Made by a program: the position numbers and the translations under genes
The notes under the pieces: generated by a model
Seen by the model: only the letters and a program-made list of their open reading frames with translations
What the model was told of the DNA's origin: nothing
Database searches by the model: none
Source of the DNA: Verrucomicrobiia bacterium
GTDB lineage: Bacteria > Verrucomicrobiota > Verrucomicrobiia > Limisphaerales > UBA11358
Direction of reading: 5' to 3'
DNA length: 55,649 bases
NCBI GenBank assembly: GCA_031290985.1
Contig: JARLJW010000021.1
Span: 1-55,649, forward strand
Part shown: piece by piece, positions 32,983-41,973 of the stretch
Layout: each line of letters opens with the position of its first letter
How positions within the stretch are numbered: position 1 is the stretch's first letter

Positions 32983-33462
32983 TTACGGGGTGGCCGCAGG
33001 CAGGTTGGTCGGCACCGTGGCAGCGGGGGCGTTGGTGCTGAAGAGGGGCTTGTGGAACGGGCGCTTGACGAGTTCGTCGAATTGCAGCCGCTGCTCGGGG
33101 GTCAAGACCTCGCGGATTTCCAGGCGGGCGTCCTGCATGGTCTTGCGCATCTGGTTCTGGCCGTCATCGATGATTTTCGAGATGGCATCGCGCTGCGCCG
33201 CCTTGAGGGCCAGTTCGGCGTCGAGCTGCTGCAAAAAGCGTTTGCTGAGGATTTCCGGGGGGCGCAGCTTGGCGAGTTCGTTGGTGCTGGCGACGGTGTT
33301 GGTTGCCGGCGGGCGGGCTTCCGCCGCGGGTGCCGGTTTGCGCGCCGCTTTGGGATGGGTCTTCTGGACCTGGTTCACGAGCAGGCCGCCGGTGATGACA
33401 CCGGCGCCGAAGATCAACACGGTCGCCAGGACGATGGTGGGGATGACTTTCCAGTTGTTCAC
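32983..33462 (-). CDS. membrane-anchored Spy/CpxP-like protein
   Basis: A 159-residue protein with an N-terminal membrane helix (VIPTIVLATVLIFGAGVITGGLL, shortened) and a helical periplasmic part with 'LRPPEILSKRFLQQLDAEL', 'LEIREVLTPEQRLQFDEL', the last resembling the LTxxQ repeat of CpxP/Spy chaperones. Ala/Pro/Lys-rich linkers flank it. It overlaps the upstream gene by ATGA. The operon begins with an H-box protein and an ECF sigma factor, so it may serve as a sensor or response component in that signalling pathway. Confidence 0.7.
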   Translation of the reverse strand: MNNWKVIPTIVLATVLIFGAGVITGGLLVNQVQKTHPKAARKPAPAAEARPPATNTVASTNELAKLRPPEILSKRFLQQLDAELALKAAQRDAISKIIDDGQNQMRKTMQDARLEIREVLTPEQRLQFDELVKRPFHKPLFSTNAPAATVPTNLPAATP

Positions 33463-33764
33463 GGCGTGGAATCGCCCTGGTCAACGGAAGCCAGGAGCGT
33501 GTTTTCAAAATCTTGCGAGAGGTCATTGCCGCCATCGTTCGTGTCCGGGGTGAACAGCGAGATGGCGCCACAAACAACGGCCACGGCCATGCACGAAACG
33601 GCGGCGCGCCACAGGCCGCGCGTCCACTGGACGCGCCAGGCGGTGGCCGTGCGTTCCGCGACCAGCGCCATGATGCGTTTCTCGAACGCATACGGCACCC
33701 GGTCGTCCGGCTTTTGCAAGCGGGCGGCGGCGGCGAGTTTTCTGTGTAGTTCAGCGAGATTCAT
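33459..33764 (-). CDS. small membrane protein, possible anti-sigma partner
   Basis: A 101-residue protein: a basic cytoplasmic N-terminal part ('NLAELHRKLAAAARLQ', 'FEKRIMALVAERT') and one hydrophobic helix ('AAVSCMAVAVVCGAISLF'), then an acidic end. It lies 40 bp after the ECF sigma gene on the same strand. The size and topology fit an anti-sigma or a sigma-linked membrane protein, but the zinc-binding ZAS motif is not obvious. Assignment rests on position. Confidence 0.6.
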   Translation of the reverse strand: MNLAELHRKLAAAARLQKPDDRVPYAFEKRIMALVAERTATAWRVQWTRGLWRAAVSCMAVAVVCGAISLFTPDTNDGGNDLSQDFENTLLASVDQGDSTP

Positions 33765-33804
33765 ACACGCTCCAATCCGTTTGACGTGGGCCTTGCATAT
33801 GGGG

Positions 33805-34383
33805 TTACAAATACTTTTCCTTGGTCATCCGCGCCAGAATTTTCCGCATCTCCCCGCGCGCCCGAAAGGCCCGGACTTTCACCAGCGGCACGGACCAGCC
33901 GGTGATTTCCGCGATCTCCTTTACCGAACGATCCTCGATCTCCAGCAACTGGATCACCATCCGCGCCTCCGGCGAAAGCTTTTCCATCACCCGGTCTATC
34001 AACAGCTTGGCCGCGTCCGCGTCCTCGGGCGCGCTGGCCGGATCCACCACGAACCGCTCCAGCCAGTCCTCCTCCGGCTCCGAGATTTCGCTGAAGGACG
34101 ACTCGCGGTTGCGCTGGTGGCCCCGCAAAAAGTCATAACACGTCCGTACGGCCATGCGCATCAGCCAGTGCTCGAACGGCGCCTCGCCGCGAAAGCTCTT
34201 CAGCTTGTCGAACGCCTTGAGCCAGACCTCCTGCACGATGTCCTCCACCTCGCTGTCGCGCCGCGCGTAACGCCGGGCGGTGGCAAAGACCCGGGGGGAA
34301 TATTTTACGACGAGCGGCTCAAAACTGGCGGCGTCACCGGCCAATACGGCGGTGATCAATTCAGCTTCAGACCGTTCTTCCAT
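33805..34383 (-). CDS. ECF-type RNA polymerase sigma factor
   Basis: A 192-residue sigma-70 family protein. Region 2 is visible at 'FEPLVVKYSPRVFATARRYARRD' (in pieces) with 'VEDIVQEVWLKAFDKLKSF'. Region 4 is at 'LSPEARMVIQLLEIEDRSV' followed by 'KEIAEITGWSVPLVKVRAFRAR' (HTH, shortened). It is part of a minus-strand operon with an H-box protein (upstream) and two membrane proteins (downstream), one of them a plausible anti-sigma factor. Confidence 0.92.
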   Translation of the reverse strand: MEERSEAELITAVLAGDAASFEPLVVKYSPRVFATARRYARRDSEVEDIVQEVWLKAFDKLKSFRGEAPFEHWLMRMAVRTCYDFLRGHQRNRESSFSEISEPEEDWLERFVVDPASAPEDADAAKLLIDRVMEKLSPEARMVIQLLEIEDRSVKEIAEITGWSVPLVKVRAFRARGEMRKILARMTKEKYL

Positions 34384-34402
34384 GCGGGGAAAAGTTTGGA
34401 CC

Positions 34403-34666
34403 TTAATCCGCGCTCAACCCAAAGGCGGTCTCAAAATCACGCGAGAAATGCGAGATGGCTTCGGCGGCCTGATGCGGTTGTTCCAGCAGGACCTTCAGCC
34501 GTTCCGCGGTCGTTTCCGGACGCATCCGCATCAGCTCCGCGGCGGCGGCGATGTTCGCCAGCCGGCCGTTTACATCATGGCGCATGTCCCGCAGCCGCCG
34601 GTGCAGGGCTAGAATCTGGTCTTCGGTTAGGGTCACCGGGCCGCTGGGTCTATAACTGGCAGACAT
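34403..34666 (-). CDS. 87-residue H-box protein (HisKA-like)
   Basis: The ATG at 34664-34666 starts an 87-residue helical protein. The longer frame to 35767 overlaps the divergent gene and was dropped. 'LRDMRHDVNGRLANIAAAA' resembles the H-box of histidine kinase dimerisation domains (R-H-D-x-N-x-x-L), but no ATP-binding domain follows. It could be a phosphorylatable relay, a decoy or a dimerisation partner. It precedes the ECF sigma gene on the same strand by 19 bp. Confidence 0.65.
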   Translation of the reverse strand: MSASYRPSGPVTLTEDQILALHRRLRDMRHDVNGRLANIAAAAELMRMRPETTAERLKVLLEQPHQAAEAISHFSRDFETAFGLSAD

Positions 34667-34825
34667 GCCTAAATCATTGCTTAATGCTGCGCGAAAGCAA
34701 GCGGCTTTCATGGCGCTCCGCCCGCCGCCCGGGCAAAGCCGGTCGGGTGCCGGCCAAAAATTGTCCGGTGCCAGTTGCAACTTTCCTGTCACACTTGGGC
34801 CGGGCAGGCCACTGCTTAGGTAAGT

Positions 34826-36409
34826 ATGAATACCAATCTTGCCTTTAACACGGAATCGCTGAGCGACGACGCCCTGGTGGAATCCAGCCTGGCCGGCGAC
34901 CGTGAGGCCTTCGCTGAAATCGTCACCCGTTATCAATCGCCCATCTGCGCCCTGGCGTACAGCGCCTGCGGCAATGTCGCCCGCAGCCAGGATCTCACGC
35001 AGGAGATCTTCATCACCGCCTGGTGCAAGCTGGGCAACCTGCAGAAGCCGGACCGGTTCAAGGCATGGCTCTACGGCATCGCCCGCAACCTCATCCACAA
35101 CGCCTTTCGCCGCCAAACCCGCAACCCGGTCGCCGGCGCGGAATCCTTGGAGGACACCGTGATGACCGCGTCGCCCGCCCATGAACCGGATGAACAGGCC
35201 ATCAGCAAGGAGGAGGAAGTCATCCTGTGGCATGTTCTCTCCGGGCTGCCGGACATTTACCGCGAGCCGATGGTCCTGTTTTATCGGCAGAATGAATCCA
35301 TCCCGCAGGTGGCGGATGTCCTGGCGATTTCCGAGGAAGCCGTGCGCCAACGCCTCTCGCGCGGACGCGCCATGCTGAACGAGCGCGTCACCAAGGTGGT
35401 GCAAAACGGGCTGCGCCGCACGGGGCCGGCGGATGGTTTCGCCATCGCGGTGATCGCCGCCCTGCCGGTGCTCGCGGTCGCCACCACCGCCAAGGGCGCA
35501 GTGGTCGGCATGGCCGCGACGAAAAGCGCCACCGGCCAGGCCGCCGGCGTGGCCGGCTTTTTCAAGGCCATCGGGTTCTTTGCCGGGCTGGTGGCCATCC
35601 CGGCCATGATCGGAAGCTTCTGCGGTCACAAACTCGGGCGGGACGCCGTCGGCCGGCTGCAGCAGCGCCAGGCGGCGGCAAAGTTCTGGCGCGTGTTCGG
35701 TTGCGGTCTGGTTCTGGTTCTCGCCATCCCCTTGTTGTTGACGTTTGGTGTCACTGGTTTCCTGCATGATGAAGCCCGGGCCACGTTCCTTTCAGTGATG
35801 ACCTTCTGGTTGGGACTGGCGTATCCATTTGTTCCCGCGTCGTTGATATTCTGGGTCTGGCTGCGGCGGCGCAAATCGTCTTCCACCGGATACGACATCG
35901 ACTTTGATGAAGTCGCCGCCCGGTCCGTCGAAACCGGCCCGGCACCGGCTCCCAGAAAATTTTATCGCCGCCCGATTTTGTTGCTCACCGCCGCCGCCGC
36001 CAGCCTTTTGGTGTTCTGCTATTTGGATATGCGGCACAATGTCGTAAATCTTTCGGCGGACGAACTTCATGGGCTTGTCAATCAAACGGCGCCGGCCAAT
36101 CTGACCGCCAGCATCTCGGTCTCGCACTACCGCTCCATCTGGGGTGAGTCGCCCGACACCTTCCGCTCCTTCCTCATCGAAGTTCATCAGAACGGAAAGA
36201 CCACCAGTTATTGGGCTCCCGCAGATGACGCCAACGTGGCCTTGCTGGCGGAAAAAGGAATCAAATGCCCGACTTACATTCAAGGCCGCGATTTTGAAGT
36301 CCTTGGCACGCCCGGCCGGTTCCTGCCGTTCCTGGCCGCGTTTGTCCTGTTCATGGGTTTCATCTACCTCCGCAAACGCTCCCGCCCGGCGGGTCCGGCC
36401 ATGAAGTAA
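34826..36409 (+). CDS. ECF sigma factor fused to polytopic membrane domain
   Basis: A 527-residue fusion. The first ~195 residues are a complete ECF sigma factor: region 2 'AEIVTRYQSPICALAYSACG' (in pieces), 'SQDLTQEIFITAWCKL', 'FKAWLYGIARN', and region 4 'ESIPQVADVLAISEEAVRQRLSRGRAMLNE' (shortened). After it come about five to six hydrophobic helices (from 'FAIAVIAALPVLAVATTA' on, 'FWRVFGCGLVLVLAIPLLL', 'ILLLTAAAASLLVFCYL', 'FLPFLAAFVLFMGFIYL'). Between the last two helices lies a soluble segment ('LLAEKGIKCPTYIQG') resembling the periplasmic domain of FtsH-like proteins. The sigma domain is probably held at the membrane. It diverges from the H-box/ECF operon. Confidence 0.85.
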   Translation: MNTNLAFNTESLSDDALVESSLAGDREAFAEIVTRYQSPICALAYSACGNVARSQDLTQEIFITAWCKLGNLQKPDRFKAWLYGIARNLIHNAFRRQTRNPVAGAESLEDTVMTASPAHEPDEQAISKEEEVILWHVLSGLPDIYREPMVLFYRQNESIPQVADVLAISEEAVRQRLSRGRAMLNERVTKVVQNGLRRTGPADGFAIAVIAALPVLAVATTAKGAVVGMAATKSATGQAAGVAGFFKAIGFFAGLVAIPAMIGSFCGHKLGRDAVGRLQQRQAAAKFWRVFGCGLVLVLAIPLLLTFGVTGFLHDEARATFLSVMTFWLGLAYPFVPASLIFWVWLRRRKSSSTGYDIDFDEVAARSVETGPAPAPRKFYRRPILLLTAAAASLLVFCYLDMRHNVVNLSADELHGLVNQTAPANLTASISVSHYRSIWGESPDTFRSFLIEVHQNGKTTSYWAPADDANVALLAEKGIKCPTYIQGRDFEVLGTPGRFLPFLAAFVLFMGFIYLRKRSRPAGPAMK

Positions 36410-36445
36410 ACCATGAAAGCTACTGGTGATAAAAACCCGTTCCGC

Positions 36446-37156
36446 TCAGGAATAAAAATGCCCCAGCTCGCGCAGCGAAGAATAGTCCTTCGCCCGTTCC
36501 GCCGTGGCCCGGCCGATGATCACATGATCCACCACCTCGATCTTCAAAAGCTGGCCCGCGCGGATGAGGTCGCGCGTCACCTTGACGTCGGCCTCGCTCG
36601 GCGTCGGGTCGCCGCTGGGATGATTGTGAACCAGCACTATGCCCGCCGCGTTCGCTACGATCGCCGCCCGGAAAACTTCGCGCGGATGCACCAGCAGCGT
36701 GTCCAGCGTGCCTTCGGTGATCTCCTCCACCCGGATCAGCCGCTTGCGCGTGTTCAACAGCAGCACTTGGAACGACTCCACGTTCCGCAGCCGGTTCGAT
36801 TCCCGCATGTAGCTCACGACCGTCGCCGGGTTGTCCAGCACGGGCGAATCCTCGCGCCGCTCCTGCTCCATCCGCCGCGCCAGCGCGAACGCCGCCACGA
36901 GCGTCGCCGCCTTGTCGCGCCCGATGCCCGGAATCGCGCACACCTCGTCCACCGAGGCCAGCGCCAGTGCGTTGAGCGAGCCGAACTTCTGCAACAGATT
37001 CTGCCCCACCTGCACCACGTTGGTGCCCTTCAATCCCGTGCGCAGCAAAATCGCGATCAGCTCCGCATGGGTCAACGCATCCGGCCCGCGCGCCACCAGC
37101 CGTTCACGCGGCCGCTCGCTCACCGGCTGATCCTTCAAACGCAGGGAATCGTTCAT
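36446..37156 (-). CDS. radC: RadC-family JAB protein
   Basis: A 236-residue RadC: N-terminal HhH region ('ALTHAELIAILLRTG', 'IPGIGRDKAATLVAAF') and a JAB/MPN+ domain with the metal-site motif 'HNHPSGDPTPSEAD'. RadC is not a proven DNA repair enzyme. ATG at 37154-37156. It diverges from the addA-like gene, with an ATCTGTG repeat in the ~125-bp gap. Confidence 0.93.
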   Translation of the reverse strand: MNDSLRLKDQPVSERPRERLVARGPDALTHAELIAILLRTGLKGTNVVQVGQNLLQKFGSLNALALASVDEVCAIPGIGRDKAATLVAAFALARRMEQERREDSPVLDNPATVVSYMRESNRLRNVESFQVLLLNTRKRLIRVEEITEGTLDTLLVHPREVFRAAIVANAAGIVLVHNHPSGDPTPSEADVKVTRDLIRAGQLLKIEVVDHVIIGRATAERAKDYSSLRELGHFYS

Positions 37157-37234
37157 GGAAATGGTTTACCCACGAAACGGCCGAAACACACGAATAATTT
37201 GCATCCGCCCGCGTTTGGACACGACCCGACGCCA

Positions 37235-37271
37235 CAAATCTGTGTTTCATCTGTGTCCATCTGTGGCTAAA
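37235..37271 (+). repeat. ATCTGTG-type short repeat
   Basis: Three ATCTGTG words in 37 bp (AATCTGTGTTTC, ATCTGTGTCC, ATCTGTGGCTAAA) form a short degenerate tandem repeat upstream of the addA-like gene. It is a common low-complexity intergenic repeat in many bacterial genomes. Confidence 0.6.
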
Positions 37272-37282
37272 GTTTCCGCCGC

Positions 37283-40200
37283 ATGGAACCCGCGCCCGCC
37301 CAGACCGACCAGCTCACGCCGTCCCAACGGCAGGCGGTCGCGGCGCGCGGAAACGTCCTTGTCATGGCCGGCGCCGGCACGGGCAAGACCAAGACCCTGG
37401 TCGAACGCTGCCTCAATTGCCTTGCCCGCGACCGCGTGTCGCTCGACGAACTCCTCGTCGTCACCTTCACCGAGGCCGCCGCCGCCGAGATGCGCCAGCG
37501 CCTCCGCCGTGAACTTGAAAAAAAATCCGCCACCGATCCGGACGCCGATCATTGGGCGCGCCAGCTCGTGCTCTTCGACCTCGCCCACATTGGCACACTC
37601 CACAGCTTCTGCCTCAAGCTGATCCGCGAACATTTTTACGACCTCGGCCTCGATCCGCAGCTTGCCATCCTCGATGAGGGCGAGGCCCGCCAGCGCGCCG
37701 GCGAAACGCTCGACGAACAATTCTCGGCCCACTACGAAGGCGCGGATGATTTTTCCCTCGCAGTCCAGAACCTGATCCAGGTCCACGGTGGCGGCCGTGA
37801 TGAAAACATCCGCAAGCTCATCCTGCGGCTGCATCATTATTCCCAAACGCGCCCCGATGCCGCCGGCTGGCTCGCCCGCCAGCGCGCACACTTTGCCAGC
37901 CCCGAACCCGGCGAATGGCGGCATTGGCTGCTGGACGCCGTCGCCGCGTGGCGGAACGAATGGCTGCCCGTATTGGAGAGCTTGAAAAGCGGCAATGAAA
38001 AAGCCGCTGAACTGGCCGATATTTTAGCCGGTCTCAAACAAATCGGCACCCGCGATTCCGCCGGTGAAATCCTGGAGCAACTCGTTTCCGCCGATGGCAA
38101 CTGGCCGGCCAGGCGCAAAACGATCCTCCGCAAACCGCTGGAGCATTTTTTCCAAGAGGCCGGCTTTTTGGTCTCGCTCGCCGCGGTGAAAAACGGACGC
38201 GATCCGCTGGTGGAAGACTGGACCTGGGTCCGCGCCCACATGGAAACCCTGCTCCGGCTGGCGCAGGAGTTCTCCGCCCGGTTTGCCGACCGCAAACGCG
38301 CCGACGGCGTCGTGGATTTCCACGACCTTGAACAGTTCGCGCTGAAACTGCTGTGGGATTTTTCGGCGGACACGCCCACGGCCGTCGCCGGCGGCTGGCG
38401 CAAAAAACTGCGCTTCGTGTTCGTGGACGAATATCAGGACATCAACACCGCGCAGGACAAAATCATCGCCGCGCTTTCCGGCGATGGCCCGGAGGCGAAC
38501 CGCTTTCTCGTGGGCGATGTCAAGCAGAGCATCTACCGCTTCCGGCTCGCCGATCCCGGGATTTTCCGCGACTACGCCCGGAACTGGCACGGCGAATCTG
38601 GCAATACCATTCCGCTCTCCGAGAATTTCCGCAGCCAGGAAGGCCTGCTCCAGTTCGTGAACTCCGTCTGCCGGCTCGTCATGCGCGAAGCGGTCGGCGG
38701 CGTGGGTTATGATGCCGCGGCGGAATTGAAATCCGGGCTGCCGCAAAGTCCCGCCGGCTCCGCCCCGCGCGCGGAACTCCTCATCCGGCTCAAGCCCGGC
38801 CGCAATGAATCCCGCGAGGAGGAGGATGGCGACCTGGCTGATTTGGACGAGGCCCAAAAAGAAGCCCGCCTGGTCGCCCGGCGTTTGCAGCAGCTCATCA
38901 CGGACCAGCACGAAATCTGGGATGACCACGCCAAGGTCTTTCGCCCCGCGGAGTGGCGCGACATCGCCATCCTGCTGCGTTCCCCGCGCGGCAAGTCGGA
39001 AATTTTCGCCAAGGAATTCGAGCGCGCCGGCATCCCGCTCGCCGTGGCGCGCGGCGGTTTTTATGAAAGCGCGGAGATTCTCGACCTCCTGAGCCTGTTG
39101 CAACTGCTGGACAATCCGCTGCAGGATGTGCCGTGCATCGCCGTGCTGCGCTCGCCGCTCGTCGGCCTGTCGCTGGATGAGCTGGCGGAGATCCGGCTGG
39201 GATTGAAGGACGGGCATTTTTGGACGGCGCTGGCCCGCAGCCAGGACCCGGCCGTGCGCCAGGCAACTCCGGCGGCGCAAAAAATCTCGGAATTTCTCGA
39301 ACGCTTTTCGCGCTGGCGCAAGCTGGCCAAGCAATCCTCGCTCTCGGAATGTCTCGAGGCCGTGCTCACGGAAACGCTGTATCTCGACTGGTTGCGCGCC
39401 CGGCTGCGCGGCACCCAGCGGGCGGCGAACGTCACCGGCTTTCTCAGTCTCGCCCAGCAGTTCGACCAGTTCCAGCGGCAGGGTTTGTTCCGGTTCCTGA
39501 AATTCATCGAGGCCCGGCAGGAAGCCGCCGTTGAACCGGAGATTTCCGGCGGCATCGTGGAAAACGCCGTGCGCCTGATGAGCATCCATCAGAGCAAGGG
39601 CTTGGAATTTCCGGTCGTGGTGCTCGCGGACCTCGCCAAAAGCTTCAACGAACAGGACCTGCGCGGCGAAATCATTTTCGACGAGGCCTTCGGGCTGTGT
39701 CCCAAGGTGAAACCGCCCGCCAGCGGGCGGCGTTACCCCAGTCTGCCACACTGGCTGGCGCGGCGCCGGCAGCAACGCGAACTGCGCGGCGAGGAAATCC
39801 GTCTGCTCTACGTCGCCCTGACGCGGGCGCGGGACAACTTGATCCTGACGGTGAGCCTCACGGAGAAAACCTGGACGACCGTCTGGAACGAGCCGCAGCC
39901 GGTGACCACGCCACAGATCGCCGGTGCAAAGAGTTTTGCCGACTGGCTGGCGCTGTGGTTTCGGAATCAGCCGCTCCAAACCCCGCCCCCGGCGGAAGGT
40001 GAATTTGAACATTTACGCTGGCGGCTCGTCGGCGATGAAACCCTGGTTGAACAAACCGCCGTCGCCGGACCGGCAATGGAAGCAGCGGCAAACGCGCCCG
40101 ACCTGCGGGCCAGCGAGAAGCTCCGGAACATGCTGGCGTGGAATTATCCATTCCAAGCCGCGACCGAGCGGAAGGCCAAGTCATCCGTCACCCAATTGCG

Positions 40201-40831
40201 GCGCGAGGCGGAGGAATTGGCTGACGAGGCGGAACCGTTGCTGCCCGCGAAACCCTTCAACCCACCGGCGCCAAAACGGAAACCGGCGGCCGGTGACCGG
40301 AGATTGTCGGCCTCGGAGATCGGCGCAGCCCACCACAAATTTCTTCAGCATGTCCGGCTGGAAAAGACCGATGCGCTTGCGGCGGAATCCGAACGGCTGG
40401 AGCGCGAAGGCTATTTAACGGCGGATGAATGCGCCGTGCTGGATTTGGATGCGCTCGCGGCGTTTTGGAACGATGATCTGGGCCAACAGATTCGATCAAA
40501 CCTGAAAGAGGTCCGACGCGAATTGCCGTTCACCGCCCGGTTCAGCCCCGACGAATTGGAAAAAATCACCGGTCGCAAGGCCGAGCCGGGATTGGGCGAT
40601 GAATTTATCGTCGTTCAAGGCGTGGCCGATCTCGTCGTCCTGCTGCCCAAAGAAATCTGGGTGGTGGACTTCAAGACGGACGAGTTGGGCCAACGTGATC
40701 TCCCGGAAAAAATCAAAATCTACGCGCCGCAATTGAAACTCTACGCCGCTGCTTTGGAGAAAACGTTCAACAAGGAAGTAAAGTATCGCGCCCTGCACTT
40801 CCTGGCGTTGGGACGGACGGAACAGGTTTAA
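37283..40831 (+). CDS. addA: AddA-type helicase-nuclease
   Basis: A 1182-residue UvrD/AddA-like protein acting in double-strand-break repair. Helicase motifs: I 'GAGTGKTKTLVERC', II 'FVDEYQDIN', III-IV region 'DVKQSIYRFRLADP', 'LSENFRSQEGL', V 'HQSKGLEFPVVVLADL', VI 'LLYVALTRARDNL'. A C-terminal PD-(D/E)xK nuclease is visible in 'GVADLVVLLPKEIWVVDFKTDE' (shortened). I see no addB partner next to it, which is unusual since addA usually sits beside addB. ATG at 37283 is used. Confidence 0.93.
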   Translation: MEPAPAQTDQLTPSQRQAVAARGNVLVMAGAGTGKTKTLVERCLNCLARDRVSLDELLVVTFTEAAAAEMRQRLRRELEKKSATDPDADHWARQLVLFDLAHIGTLHSFCLKLIREHFYDLGLDPQLAILDEGEARQRAGETLDEQFSAHYEGADDFSLAVQNLIQVHGGGRDENIRKLILRLHHYSQTRPDAAGWLARQRAHFASPEPGEWRHWLLDAVAAWRNEWLPVLESLKSGNEKAAELADILAGLKQIGTRDSAGEILEQLVSADGNWPARRKTILRKPLEHFFQEAGFLVSLAAVKNGRDPLVEDWTWVRAHMETLLRLAQEFSARFADRKRADGVVDFHDLEQFALKLLWDFSADTPTAVAGGWRKKLRFVFVDEYQDINTAQDKIIAALSGDGPEANRFLVGDVKQSIYRFRLADPGIFRDYARNWHGESGNTIPLSENFRSQEGLLQFVNSVCRLVMREAVGGVGYDAAAELKSGLPQSPAGSAPRAELLIRLKPGRNESREEEDGDLADLDEAQKEARLVARRLQQLITDQHEIWDDHAKVFRPAEWRDIAILLRSPRGKSEIFAKEFERAGIPLAVARGGFYESAEILDLLSLLQLLDNPLQDVPCIAVLRSPLVGLSLDELAEIRLGLKDGHFWTALARSQDPAVRQATPAAQKISEFLERFSRWRKLAKQSSLSECLEAVLTETLYLDWLRARLRGTQRAANVTGFLSLAQQFDQFQRQGLFRFLKFIEARQEAAVEPEISGGIVENAVRLMSIHQSKGLEFPVVVLADLAKSFNEQDLRGEIIFDEAFGLCPKVKPPASGRRYPSLPHWLARRRQQRELRGEEIRLLYVALTRARDNLILTVSLTEKTWTTVWNEPQPVTTPQIAGAKSFADWLALWFRNQPLQTPPPAEGEFEHLRWRLVGDETLVEQTAVAGPAMEAAANAPDLRASEKLRNMLAWNYPFQAATERKAKSSVTQLRREAEELADEAEPLLPAKPFNPPAPKRKPAAGDRRLSASEIGAAHHKFLQHVRLEKTDALAAESERLEREGYLTADECAVLDLDALAAFWNDDLGQQIRSNLKEVRRELPFTARFSPDELEKITGRKAEPGLGDEFIVVQGVADLVVLLPKEIWVVDFKTDELGQRDLPEKIKIYAPQLKLYAAALEKTFNKEVKYRALHFLALGRTEQV

Positions 40832-40877
40832 AACCTTTTGAGCTGAATCCGCAAACCATGGTAAAGCAATGCGTCCT

Positions 40878-40912
40878 CCCTCACCCCGGCCCTCTCCCGC
40901 TGGGAGAGGGAG
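40878..40912. repeat. CCCTCTCCC REP-like hairpin
   Basis: CCCTCACCCCGGCCCTCTCCC followed by GC and GGGAGAGGG forms a stem-loop of a style common in bacterial intergenic DNA. A sister copy lies at 55540-55584. Confidence 0.7.
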
Positions 40913-40989
40913 AAATGTGCGCCGCCTTTTGGCAAAGTCGCGATGGTCTGCGGTTCAAGAACCCGCTGATCATGCTGCGACGGTCAAAA

Positions 40990-41883
40990 TTATTCCGCCT
41001 CCAGCGCCAACTGCCCGGATTCCGGCGCGGCCCCCGGTTTCTCCGGTACCGCTTCCGCCGCCGGTGCCGGTGCCTCCGGTGCTTTCACCTCGGGCGCATT
41101 GACATCGTGCAACCGCACCAGCGCGGGGCGGATGAGCCGGCCTTGGAAGGTCAGGCCGGGCGCGAGCGTTTCGGCGATGACCGCATCCGCCGGCGGCGTT
41201 TCCACGCCATGGGCGCGGAATTTTTGCGCGTCAAATTTCTCCTCCGGCGCGGCGCTGTAAGGGGTCACGCCCACCCGCCGGGCGGCATCGCGGCAGGCAT
41301 TCTGGAAATTGCCGATCTGGTCGGCCAGGTCCGGCTGCCCGGAACGGACGGCCGCATTATGCAGCGCAAAAATATGGTCGAGGATGCGCACGACCACCTG
41401 CAACCACTCGCCCTCGCCGCGGCGCAGCTTTTCCACCTCGAGCCGGAGGGCGCCTTTTTCCGTGTCATTGAGCTTCACCTGAAATTCATTGAATTCGCGG
41501 ATTTCCTCCGTCATGCGCTCGGCGATCTCCTTGGCCGCCCCCACGGTTTTATCGGCATTGCCCTTGGTGGTTTCCTGCACGCGCGCCCACTGGTCGGTGG
41601 CGGCCGCGACCTGGGCGGAATACGTTTTCAGGTCGTGCAGTTGTTCCGCCACCGTGGTCACGGCGTTGACCTCGATCAGCTTTTTTACCGCGCGATATTC
41701 CAGGATGAACGGCAGGCAGCCCAGGAATGCGCCCACAACGACGCAGGTGACGACGAGGATGATTTCCGTCTGGGAAATCGGATGCGGCATCTTGACGGCG
41801 ATGACGCCGGCCACTACGTGCAAAACGACATAGGCGGTCAGAAACGGCCATTTGGCAATTTTCCATTCGGAGGCTTCGTTCAT
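40990..41883 (-). CDS. membrane-anchored GrpE-like protein
   Basis: A 297-residue protein starting at the ATG 41881-41883; the long frame to 42732 overlaps the divergent lipid kinase gene. Two hydrophobic helices lie near the N-terminus ('FLTAYVVLHVVAGVIAV', 'IILVVTCVVVGAFLGCLPFI'). A helical middle is followed by a C-terminal part with GrpE-like features: 'DHIFALHNAAVRSGQPDLAD', 'FQNACRDAARRVGV', 'EEKFDAQKFRAHGV', and the ending 'PGLTFQGRLIRPALVRL'. A GrpE-like nucleotide-exchange module tethered to the membrane is unusual. An alternative is a scaffold that only borrows the fold. Confidence 0.65.
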   Translation of the reverse strand: MNEASEWKIAKWPFLTAYVVLHVVAGVIAVKMPHPISQTEIILVVTCVVVGAFLGCLPFILEYRAVKKLIEVNAVTTVAEQLHDLKTYSAQVAAATDQWARVQETTKGNADKTVGAAKEIAERMTEEIREFNEFQVKLNDTEKGALRLEVEKLRRGEGEWLQVVVRILDHIFALHNAAVRSGQPDLADQIGNFQNACRDAARRVGVTPYSAAPEEKFDAQKFRAHGVETPPADAVIAETLAPGLTFQGRLIRPALVRLHDVNAPEVKAPEAPAPAAEAVPEKPGAAPESGQLALEAE

Positions 41884-41973
41884 GCCGCCAGTGTCCGAAA
41901 AATGTCGCTGAAGCGCAAGCGGGACGGCGTGTTTATCCTCGACTCGGGGCGCGGAAAAGAAATCATTCTCTCC

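Noticed and set aside
40858..41973. long N-terminal extension of the lipid kinase frame
   Set aside because: It is antisense to the GrpE-like gene; the true start is ATG 41974.
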